Source: Porticoccaceae bacterium
Lineage (GTDB): Bacteria; Pseudomonadota; Gammaproteobacteria; Pseudomonadales; Porticoccaceae
Direction: 5' to 3'
Assembly: GCA_003491845.1 (NCBI GenBank)
Contig: DNBN01000007.1
Coordinates: 4,685-11,918, forward strand
Length of the DNA: 7,234 nucleotides
In this document: positions 1-4,613 of the stretch, one piece after another
Layout: the number at the start of each line of letters is the position of its first letter
How positions within the stretch are numbered: position 1 is the first letter of the stretch
The notes under the pieces: generated by a model
Told to the model about the DNA's origin: nothing
The model's database searches: none
Seen by the model: only the letters and a program-made list of their open reading frames with translations
Translations under genes and position numbers: made by a program

Positions 1-14
1 GGTAGGTAGGTAGG
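1..14. repeat. Short GGTA tetranucleotide run
   Basis: The window opens with three full GGTA units and a final GG. The run touches the window edge, so its true length is unknown. No reading frame containing it can be judged from here. It may be the tail of a longer simple repeat or just chance. Confidence 0.6.
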
Positions 15-45
15 CTGTGGTGAAATGGCAATGGTGGAAGGTTTT

Positions 46-74
46 AGGCTTGTTAATCAGGACTTAACAAGCCT
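46..74. terminator. Perfect 11-bp hairpin after the small minus-strand gene
   Basis: AGGCTTGTTAA (46-56) pairs perfectly with TTAACAAGCCT (64-74) around a 7-base loop. The hairpin begins 18 bases past the stop codon of the minus-strand peptide gene, a typical position for a terminator or a 3'-end stabilising stem. The base after the stem on the minus strand is not followed by a run of T (it reads AAAACC), so it is not a standard intrinsic terminator in that direction. On the plus strand only a displaced TTTT follows. Confidence 0.4.
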
Positions 75-92
75 TCGACGTTTTGCGCTTAG

Positions 93-206
93 TTATGCTT
101 TTTTAGCTACTTCTTTGTTTGGTGCTCGCATTTTGCTGAAATCATCTTTTGCAATGGCGGCGCCAGTTAGGCCGGCAAAGCCCAGTAATACATAAACCAG
201 TGTCAT
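93..206 (-). CDS. Small membrane peptide, 37 residues, unknown function
   Basis: This short minus-strand reading frame is not one I recognise. It starts at ATG (206-204) with the purine-rich leader AGAGGAAAAGGAA directly in front; AGAGG sits 8 bases from the ATG, which is ideal spacing. Residues 2-19 are hydrophobic (MTLVYVLLGFAGLTGAAIA at the N-terminus) and would form one membrane helix. The rest is polar and rich in lysine (KDDFSKM, then NKEVAKKA at the end), so by the positive-inside rule the tail probably faces the cytoplasm. A TATAGT -10-like hexamer lies about 50 bases upstream and a perfect hairpin follows the stop. The ribosome site, helix-plus-charged-tail design and flanking signals favour a real gene. 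The function is unknown. An overlapping plus-strand frame (25-195) is less convincing. Confidence 0.5.
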   Translation of the reverse strand: MTLVYVLLGFAGLTGAAIAKDDFSKMRAPNKEVAKKA

Positions 207-256
207 TTCCTTTTCCTCTGTAACTTCAATCGGAGCCTCATTGCTACGATGGGCGC

Positions 257-262
257 ACTATA
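257..262 (-). promoter_or_regulatory. Possible -10 box for the 37-residue peptide gene
   Basis: On the minus strand this reads TATAGT, five of six matches to the sigma-70 -10 consensus, about 50 bases before the peptide's ATG. No good -35 hexamer stands 16-18 bases upstream (the best reads TTAGAC). That place abuts the tandem TAATGCATT repeat, which would suit a promoter that needs an activator. Confidence 0.3.
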
Positions 263-283
263 GAAACTCGAAGCCCATAAGTC

Positions 284-301
284 TAATGCATTTAATGCAT
301 T
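284..301. repeat. Tandem 9-bp repeat TAATGCATT x2 (palindromic cores)
   Basis: TAATGCATT occurs twice end to end. Each unit contains the palindrome AATGCATT. The same octamer occurs again at 524-531 in the LysR promoter region. The repeat sits just upstream of the possible -10 box of the 37-residue peptide gene, where an activator would be expected to bind. Calling it an operator is inference. Confidence 0.4.
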
Positions 302-307
302 TATATT

Positions 308-342
308 ATGCCTTAAAGGTATGACCTTTAAGGCATTTTTTT
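308..342 (+). terminator. Intrinsic terminator, plus strand
   Basis: ATGCCTTAAAGGT (308-320) pairs perfectly with ACCTTTAAGGCAT (324-336); the middle ATG forms the loop, or the loop is 5 bases if the last pair is left open. Seven T (336-342) follow directly. This is a well-formed rho-independent terminator for rightward transcription. No convincing plus-strand gene lies before it in the window, so it may end a transcript that enters from the left. Confidence 0.8.
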
Positions 343-347
343 GAGCT

Positions 348-376
348 AAAAAAAAGGGACCTCCTTAGGAGGTCCC
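348..376 (-). terminator. Intrinsic terminator, minus strand
   Basis: GGGACCTCC (356-364) pairs with GGAGGTCCC (368-376) around TTA. On the minus strand the 9-bp GC-rich stem is followed by eight T (the A run at 348-355). It must end a leftward transcript that begins between here and the LysR gene, yet only tiny reading frames lie there. Confidence 0.85.
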
Positions 377-415
377 TAGAAAAATCCTATGCAGGATTAA
401 GAGGGGTTTGGATCG

Positions 416-481
416 CTAAGCGAATTCTTTGAGAGCAGCGTTATTGAATACTACTATTGCTTTTGTCTGTTTCGTATCCAT
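416..481 (-). CDS. Possible 21-residue peptide, or part of a small RNA
   Basis: A short frame starts at ATG (481-479) with MDTKQTKAIVVFNN and ends in ALKEFA. A second tiny frame of 10 residues (517-485) ends 3 bases before it, so the two could be coupled. Neither has a good ribosome site. The interval lies between the LysR promoter and a strong minus-strand terminator. Its 3' part can fold into a 4-bp stem (413-423), a 6-bp stem AATCCT/AGGATT (383-398) and the terminator hairpin. That pattern fits a small regulatory RNA at least as well as a coding gene. I do not recognise the peptide. The sequence shows only that some short leftward transcript is expected. Confidence 0.2.
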   Translation of the reverse strand: MDTKQTKAIVVFNNAALKEFA

Positions 482-521
482 TGCTCAATGGTTCCAATTT
501 ACGGTTTTCAGTGACATAATT

Positions 522-571
522 CCAATGCATTTTTTGCATAATAAAAATGCAATTTTGATATAACGCATTGG
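522..571. promoter_or_regulatory. Nested dyads, likely LysR-type binding region
   Basis: ATGCATTTTTTGCAT (525-539) is a dyad containing T-N11-A, the form of binding site typical of LysR-type regulators. It overlaps a second dyad, TGCAT-N7-ATGCA (535-551), and lies inside an outer pair, CCAATGC (522-528) and GCATTGG (565-571). The outer right arm overlaps the GGAG ribosome site of the LysR gene. LysR proteins commonly bind between themselves and a divergent target and repress their own gene. Binding here is inferred from the pattern and position. Confidence 0.5.
559..564 (+). promoter_or_regulatory. Possible -10 box for the LysR gene
   Basis: TATAAC matches five of six -10 consensus bases and lies about 17 bases before the LysR start codon. 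No strong -35 is present; TTGCAT at 534-539 is 19 bases upstream and weak. If used, transcription would begin at about 570, close to the GGAG ribosome site (570-573), leaving an unusually short leader. A start farther upstream is equally possible. Confidence 0.25.
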
Positions 572-580
572 AGCTATTTT

Positions 581-1528
581 ATGAACTTACAGAAACTTAG
601 CCGTTTGGATTTAAATTTACTGGTGTCTTTGCAAGCTTTATTGGAAGAAAAAAGTGTCACTCGTGCTGCTGAGCGCCTGTTTATCAGTCAGCCGGCCATG
701 AGTAGAGTTCTTCAGCGACTTCGATACCAATTAGATGATCCACTGTTTACTCGCACCGGTAATGAGTTAGTTCCTACCCCTAAAGCACGAAATTTGCAGT
801 CGCGATTGCCGCAACTACTTGATGGAATTCTGGAAATGGTTAGTGAGGGGGAGTTTGATCCAGCAACATATACCGGTGAAATCTCTATCGCAGTTCCAGA
901 ATTTGTCGCTATTTCTTTAGTCTCTAAACTAACGCGTGTTGTTACAAAAGCAGCACCTGGATTAGTACTTTCTGTTTCTAGCGGTATAGAGTCAGTTGGC
1001 GGTGACTTAGCGGAAGGTTCATTAGATTTTGCTATTGATATAGAGCGAACCATTTCAGAGGACATTTCCTCAACATCGCTTGCGACTTACAGCCCATCTA
1101 TTTGGATGAGACATGGTCACCCATTAGCGTCTAAGAAGGATGTAAGTCTTATCGATATTTTAGCTTATCCATTTGTACAGTATTATCTTTTGATTTCAAA
1201 GCGAGTGAGTGCTCGAAATGATGCTCGTTTTGATAGAACACTGCGCGAGTTGGGCCTAAAGCGAGAGAAAGCTTTGGTGACAAATCAGCTGATGACGGCG
1301 ATGGAAACAGTATGTGGCAGTGACTGCCTAATGGTTGCAACACAAAAAGGCTTAATTAACGATTTATCTATGCATCGGATTGACAGTATTCCTTTTCCCG
1401 ATGAGTTGCCCCACGAAAACAGTATTAGTCTGGTATTACTTCAGCATCAGCGCACCAAGGGATCTCCTATTCATCAGTGGCTAGTGAGCAAAATTATAGC
1501 GTTGGTAAAACAACAAGAAGCACGGTAG
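581..1528 (+). CDS. LysR-type transcriptional regulator
   Basis: A 315-residue DNA-binding regulator of usual family length. Residues about 7-66 form the winged helix-turn-helix: LDLNLL opens the first helix, SVTRAAERLFISQPAMSRVL (25-44) is the helix-turn-helix, and DDPLFTRTG leads into the wing. Residues about 95-300 form the periplasmic-binding-protein-like effector domain. The LxxLDLNLL opening is typical of the NodD/NahR/LeuO branch, whose members sense small, often aromatic, molecules; the ligand here cannot be read from sequence. The ATG at 581 is supported by GGAG (570-573) seven bases upstream. The gene has no adjacent metabolic operon: it faces a stretch with only small transcripts on its left and converges with the GT4 gene on its right, so its target may be itself, the small left-hand genes or something distant. 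I see no convincing terminator in the 59 bases that follow. Confidence 0.95.
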   Translation: MNLQKLSRLDLNLLVSLQALLEEKSVTRAAERLFISQPAMSRVLQRLRYQLDDPLFTRTGNELVPTPKARNLQSRLPQLLDGILEMVSEGEFDPATYTGEISIAVPEFVAISLVSKLTRVVTKAAPGLVLSVSSGIESVGGDLAEGSLDFAIDIERTISEDISSTSLATYSPSIWMRHGHPLASKKDVSLIDILAYPFVQYYLLISKRVSARNDARFDRTLRELGLKREKALVTNQLMTAMETVCGSDCLMVATQKGLINDLSMHRIDSIPFPDELPHENSISLVLLQHQRTKGSPIHQWLVSKIIALVKQQEAR

Positions 1529-1587
1529 AAATCATATGTTTTAGGTCTCGAGATTTTTGTCAGATTTACCGTTTCTCATTTGGCCCG

Positions 1588-2688
1588 TTAGACAGGCTCG
1601 GAATACTGAGTTGTGCCTCTATCTTGTTGGGTCAATTTAAAGCCCACGCCATATAGAAAAACTTCAATAATAAACAGAAAGATCCACTGATTGCTTGTGA
1701 TTGGCAACCAGTTCAGACTATAGGCATAAAGGGTTAAACCAGCGGTGCAGCCGCTAATGGTTAGACCGGTTAAAGAATTCGCTAGAACTTTTGACTTTAC
1801 TAGCTGCTTAATTTGCCAATGCAGTCTATTGTGCAGATGATCATTATCTGCAGAAAAAGGTGAGCGTCCCACACGCAACCGTCGGACAATACTGACGACA
1901 AAGTCTAAGCAGGGATACGCAAGTAGTGTCGCCATAAAGGCTGCAGAAAAGTCGCCAACTGCAACACCATTAAGGCCATAACAAAGGATAATAGCACCAA
2001 TTCCATAACTCCCCATATCGCCAAGAAAAAACCAACCAGAAATAAGATTGAAGATTAGAAACATCGTGCAGGCAAACAAAAATAGTCCTTCCGTTGGCCG
2101 ACCATACTCCAAAAAGAAAATGGTAAATGCAGCAACACAAATCCCTGGGACTAAACCATTTGCTCCATCAGCCATATTGAACGCGTTTATAAAGCCAACA
2201 CAGAAGATCGTCACTAACATCCATGCAATTAAGGGAATACTCAAAAGTGTATCTATACCTGGTATACCAATTTCAGTAGGTACAAAGTTGGGCCAAAAAA
2301 ACAATAGAACACCAAACACCAGAAATTTACAGGCCAACCTGAGTGCGGGTGTTAAGAAATCGGCTTTTATATCTTCAGCCAAACCAAGAGCTGCACAGAC
2401 AGCCACCGCCAGCCAAAGGTAAAAGTTTTGGTCGGATCTCAGCGCTCCAGGAACATAAGGTGTGAGCAGCAACATACCCACAAGATAGCAACCAACAACA
2501 ATGGTAATGGCTAAACCACCTAATCGTGAGGAATCAGACAGACTAATACCATGAGACGATGCAAGATCCCGGCCAAGGCTAAAGTAGGATAATAGTTTCA
2601 TCAATAAAATCGTGCTTACACCGGCAATACCGTATGTTAAAAAGGCGATAAACGACATTAAGGCAAGTTTAATATCATCTTTCTTCAA
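1588..2688 (-). CDS. GT4-family polyprenyl-phosphate sugar-1-phosphate transferase (WecA/WbpL-like)
   Basis: A polytopic membrane enzyme (about 10-11 helices) of the MraY/WecA superfamily, expected to transfer a sugar 1-phosphate from a UDP-sugar to undecaprenyl phosphate and so start a lipid-linked polysaccharide such as O antigen. Counting from the TTG start (366 residues): SRLGGLAI at about 54-61; GLAEDIKAD at about 102-110, the metal-binding acidic pair; NAFNMADGANGL at about 168-179; FLGDMGS at about 221-227; and SPFSADNDHLHNRL at about 276-289, the HxH loop. The acidic pair reads ED rather than DD and the later motif reads DGxNGL rather than DGxDGL. Both are, as I recall, normal in a polysaccharide subgroup of GT4 and not signs of decay. 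The start is placed at TTG 2688 because AGGAG lies 7 bases upstream; the longer GTG start at 2712 falls in a hairpin and lacks a ribosome site. The sugar is unknown, and no other polysaccharide genes are nearby. Confidence 0.88.
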   Translation of the reverse strand: MKKDDIKLALMSFIAFLTYGIAGVSTILLMKLLSYFSLGRDLASSHGISLSDSSRLGGLAITIVVGCYLVGMLLLTPYVPGALRSDQNFYLWLAVAVCAALGLAEDIKADFLTPALRLACKFLVFGVLLFFWPNFVPTEIGIPGIDTLLSIPLIAWMLVTIFCVGFINAFNMADGANGLVPGICVAAFTIFFLEYGRPTEGLFLFACTMFLIFNLISGWFFLGDMGSYGIGAIILCYGLNGVAVGDFSAAFMATLLAYPCLDFVVSIVRRLRVGRSPFSADNDHLHNRLHWQIKQLVKSKVLANSLTGLTISGCTAGLTLYAYSLNWLPITSNQWIFLFIIEVFLYGVGFKLTQQDRGTTQYSEPV

Positions 2689-2695
2689 GCAGTAT

Positions 2696-2700
2696 CTCCT
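2696..2700 (-). promoter_or_regulatory. Ribosome binding site deciding the GT4 start
   Basis: The minus strand reads AGGAG, then ATACTGC, then TTG (2688-2686). The 7-base spacing is optimal. It favours the TTG start over the GTG at 2712-2710, which would place this site inside the coding region. Confidence 0.65.
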
Positions 2701-2710
2701 GGGGTGCAAC

Positions 2711-2730
2711 ACTCATTATTTTGAGTGTCG
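2711..2730. other. Small hairpin in the leader of the GT4 gene
   Basis: ACACTC (2711-2716) pairs with GAGTGT (2725-2730) around 8 AT-rich bases. No T run follows on either strand, so it is not an intrinsic terminator. It lies between the small exported-protein gene and the GT4 ribosome site and could be a leader or processing element. Confidence 0.3.
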
Positions 2731-2762
2731 TTAATCGATGCCATTTAAAAGGCAATAATAGC

Positions 2763-3062
2763 CTAGCATTTTTCATTGCTACTGGTTGTGGCTATACATT
2801 TTTTTGCGCCCTCGCCATCAATGCTATTTTTATTTCCATTTTGGATGATGCGGGTATTCTTTCCCGTTGCAACAATCTTTTCAATAGATGCTTTTCCCAA
2901 GGGTCCCACCGATAGCGTGTGCCTAAAGGAAGATTGTTCTGGTACGCTATTATGGATATCGAAATGTTTAATACCGGTATTGCTAAACTCGGCGCTTTTA
3001 AATATGCCGAAGCTTGATAATAAAATTGTCATAAATGCGAAAGCAATTCGGTTTAATTTCAT
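2763..3062 (-). CDS. Small exported protein, 99 residues, unknown function
   Basis: I do not recognise this gene. The start shows a classic Sec signal peptide: MKLNRIAFAF, a hydrophobic core to about residue 20, and a likely cleavage after FKSA (24). The mature part, about 75 residues, is polar with no second membrane segment. Residues 63-80 show two loosely similar units, IVATGKNTR and IIQNGNKNS; the second fits the QxGxxN core of curlin-type amyloid repeats. One match is too little to name a family. Two cysteines (89 and 99, the last residue) could form a disulfide. The ribosome site before ATG 3062 is weak (TAGAAT). The gene follows coq7 by 75 bases and precedes the GT4 gene by 74. An overlapping plus-strand frame (2776-3141) is hydrophobic only as a mirror of this one, starts with TTG and has no ribosome site. 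The signal peptide is the main reason to believe this strand. Confidence 0.55.
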   Translation of the reverse strand: MKLNRIAFAFMTILLSSFGIFKSAEFSNTGIKHFDIHNSVPEQSSFRHTLSVGPLGKASIEKIVATGKNTRIIQNGNKNSIDGEGAKKCIATTSSNEKC

Positions 3063-3108
3063 ATTCTACAAAACCGCCTGTAACATTTTATATCACTATA
3101 ATGAGGAG

Positions 3109-3139
3109 TCCTACACAATTGTAGGAGTACATGGGTACT
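3109..3139 (-). terminator. Two small hairpins just after coq7, weak transcript end
   Basis: AGTAC-N4-GTACT (3126-3139) overlaps the coq7 stop codon, and TCCTACA-N4-TGTAGGA (3109-3126) follows at once. Neither is trailed by a T run on the minus strand, so an intrinsic terminator is not shown. They could slow polymerase, stabilise the mRNA end or separate coq7 from the exported-protein gene. Confidence 0.3.
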
Positions 3140-3782
3140 AAATTTTATAGCTGCCTTTAGTCATAACGGAAGAAATTAGCGTCATGGCTTGTTTAACTGG
3201 GGTTGGAAACTTGTAGCCTCCTGCATCTAATGCAGCTTGAGCGTGACGTTCTTCGTCCGCTAACATCTCCTTTACCACTGCACGGCTTTTGTGGTCTGTT
3301 TCTGGTAGCTGATCCAGATGAGTTTTTAAGTGAGCACAAACTTGATCTTCAGTAGCAGCTACAAATCCTAGACTTAACTTATCGCTAACAATACCTGCTC
3401 CTGCCCCAATACCAAAAGACATGGCATAAAAAATAGGATTAAATACGCTGGTGCGGCCGCCAAGATCCTTTATTCTATCTTCGCACCAAGACAAATGATC
3501 AATTTCCTCAGTCGCAGCCTCTTTCATCTGCTCGCGAACATCAGGCAACTTAGCGGTAAGCGCTTGGCCTTGATAGAGTGCTTGTGCACATACCTCACCT
3601 GTATGATTAACGCGCATCAGTCCAAGAGCATGGGATCGCTCGGCTTCGTTGAGCGTTTGATCTTCAATGCTAACAGCTGGAGATTTCCTACCTGGCAGAG
3701 GCGCATCAGATAGCACGGTGCGAATCCCGTGATCCAGTTGACTGATGAATTTGTCTATCAAGGATAATTGTCGGCTTGACAT
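3138..3782 (-). CDS. coq7: Coq7-type 3-demethoxyubiquinol 3-hydroxylase
   Basis: A 214-residue diiron hydroxylase of the ferritin-like fold, the usual length for proteobacterial Coq7. It carries out a late ring hydroxylation in ubiquinone synthesis, on the 2-polyprenyl-3-methyl-6-methoxy benzoquinol, at the inner face of the cytoplasmic membrane. The expected iron ligands are visible: E63 in MRVNHTGEVCAQ, E93 and H96 in EEIDH, E145 in ATEDQV, and E177 and H180 in DEERH. The glycine-rich stretch GIGAGAGIVS (124-133) and the closing MTKGSYKI are also typical. The ATG at 3782 has AAGGAG 10 bases upstream. It begins 41 bases after the interrupted membrane-protein gene and is probably cotranscribed with it and purD. 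Nothing suggests damage. Organisms with this gene use it in place of the flavin enzyme UbiF. Confidence 0.96.
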   Translation of the reverse strand: MSSRQLSLIDKFISQLDHGIRTVLSDAPLPGRKSPAVSIEDQTLNEAERSHALGLMRVNHTGEVCAQALYQGQALTAKLPDVREQMKEAATEEIDHLSWCEDRIKDLGGRTSVFNPIFYAMSFGIGAGAGIVSDKLSLGFVAATEDQVCAHLKTHLDQLPETDHKSRAVVKEMLADEERHAQAALDAGGYKFPTPVKQAMTLISSVMTKGSYKI

Positions 3783-3823
3783 AACCTGCTCACTCCTTAC
3801 TTTTTGCTGTGCTTTTTGCTGCC

Positions 3824-4585
3824 CTACTCGGTCGGTCTCGTTTTCAAGTTTATTATACCCTGCTTGCTACGCAGTTTCCTAACAAAGAAAAAAGGCAAAT
3901 AGGCAAGAGCAAAAAATAGCATGGCTAATGTCTCTGTGACAACAAGGTAAAATGGCCAGGGGCCGAAAAAATCTAACAGTGAGGGCACCTCAGGTTTGTG
4001 CATCAAATAAAAGTAGTTGGCATCCAGTAACCAATTGATAGGAAGGACACAGAGTAGATAAAGATTTAGCCACAAGAAGGCACGCCAAATTCCCTGCACG
4101 CTGGGGTAAAGCTTAAAAGCCACGAGATAATGTGTGACGATGATAATCAATCCGCAGTGCACAATCCAATATTTAAAAAAACTATAACTTGGATAGCCAC
4201 TGCTGGGGTCGGGCGTAATAATTGCCTGCAGAGTACCGAAAAAGACAAAATAGTAGATCACCTCAAACCGTTTTTGGTTGGGTATCCAAAACAGCAAAGG
4301 GGCAATCAGTGCGAACAAATTATAAATAGACAGTGACAGGCTTTGGTTAGCGCTAAATCGACTAGAGCTGAGATGCACAGGGCTTCATAGCATCACCGTG
4401 GCACCCAATAAAAGTGACAGGCCTTCAGAAACCAATAGATTTTGTTGATTACTCAAACGCTTTGCGGCCACTACCAATATGAACAATAGCAGTGCGGCGG
4501 CAGACACCACGTAGAAATGGGATCGGTCAAAGAGAGAAAAAAGAATGGAATTGCTGAAAAATTCATGATGCACCCAACATGCCAT
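3824..4585 (-). pseudogene. YwaF/TIGR02206-type membrane protein, interrupted by an in-frame TGA
   Basis: Two open parts lie in the same frame, separated only by TGA at 4387-4385: 66 codons from ATG 4585, then 186 codons to TAG at 3824. Joined, they make about 253 codons, near the family's usual length, with roughly six or seven membrane helices. The first part holds FSLFDRSHFYVVS and two helices. The second holds GTLQAIITPDPSSGYPS, the FFKYWIVHCG segment, and NYFYLMHKPEVPSLLDFFGPWPFY in two adjoining stretches, all strong family marks. The function of the family is not established. From alignment by memory, the TGA falls just before the loop leading into the LPLHLC-like segment (here LSLSIYN), where the family often has tryptophan, so TGG to TGA is the simplest origin. 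A GTG at 4378 could restart translation but has no ribosome site. It may be a recent nonsense mutation, a sequence error or, less likely, readthrough. It starts 24 bases after purD. Confidence 0.75.
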
Positions 4586-4599
4586 ACCTCTAAGGCTGC

Positions 4600-4613
4600 T
4601 ATCTAGTATCTAG
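4600..4613. repeat. Tandem 7-bp repeat overlapping the purD stop
   Basis: TATCTAG occurs twice end to end. On the minus strand this is CTAGATA repeated, and the first CTAG contains the purD TAG stop codon. It may reflect a small slippage duplication in the short gap before the membrane-protein gene. No function is apparent. Confidence 0.6.

Larger units (their letters stand above)
207..580. other. Gene-poor stretch with terminators and divergent control signals
   Basis: No long reading frame lies here. In order, the stretch holds the leader and possible promoter of the small peptide gene (207-301), a plus-strand terminator (308-342), a minus-strand terminator (348-376), two weaker minus-strand hairpins (383-398 and 413-423), two tiny minus-strand frames (416-481 and 485-517), and the dyad-rich LysR promoter region (about 522-573). 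The facing terminators imply two separate short transcripts meeting near 345: one from the left on the plus strand and one from the LysR promoter side on the minus strand. Confidence 0.6.

Noticed and set aside
25..195. Plus-strand frame of 56 codons (MAMVEGFRLVNQDL...) at the left end
   Set aside because: It has no clear ribosome site, contains the 46-74 hairpin in its early codons, and runs in register opposite the better supported minus-strand peptide. The plus-strand terminator at 308-342 is the only thing in its favour.
1529..1587. Shared terminator between the convergent LysR and GT4 genes
   Set aside because: Only a 5-bp AAATC/GATTT pairing with a long loop and the loop-less palindrome TCTCGAGA are present; neither makes a convincing terminator.
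1690..1820. ED and DGxNGL changes in the GT4 enzyme as signs of an inactive enzyme
   Set aside because: Both variants are, as I recall, usual in a polysaccharide subgroup of the family, and the remaining motifs (FLGDMGS, DHLHNRL) are intact.
2776..3141. Plus-strand frame of 121 codons opposite the small exported protein
   Set aside because: It starts with TTG without a ribosome site, reads into the end of coq7, and its hydrophobic stretches mirror the minus-strand codons. The opposite strand has a proper signal peptide.
4340..4387. Selenocysteine insertion at the TGA of the YwaF-like gene
   Set aside because: I see no convincing bacterial SECIS-like stem-loop at the expected distance after the TGA, and this family is not known to use selenocysteine.
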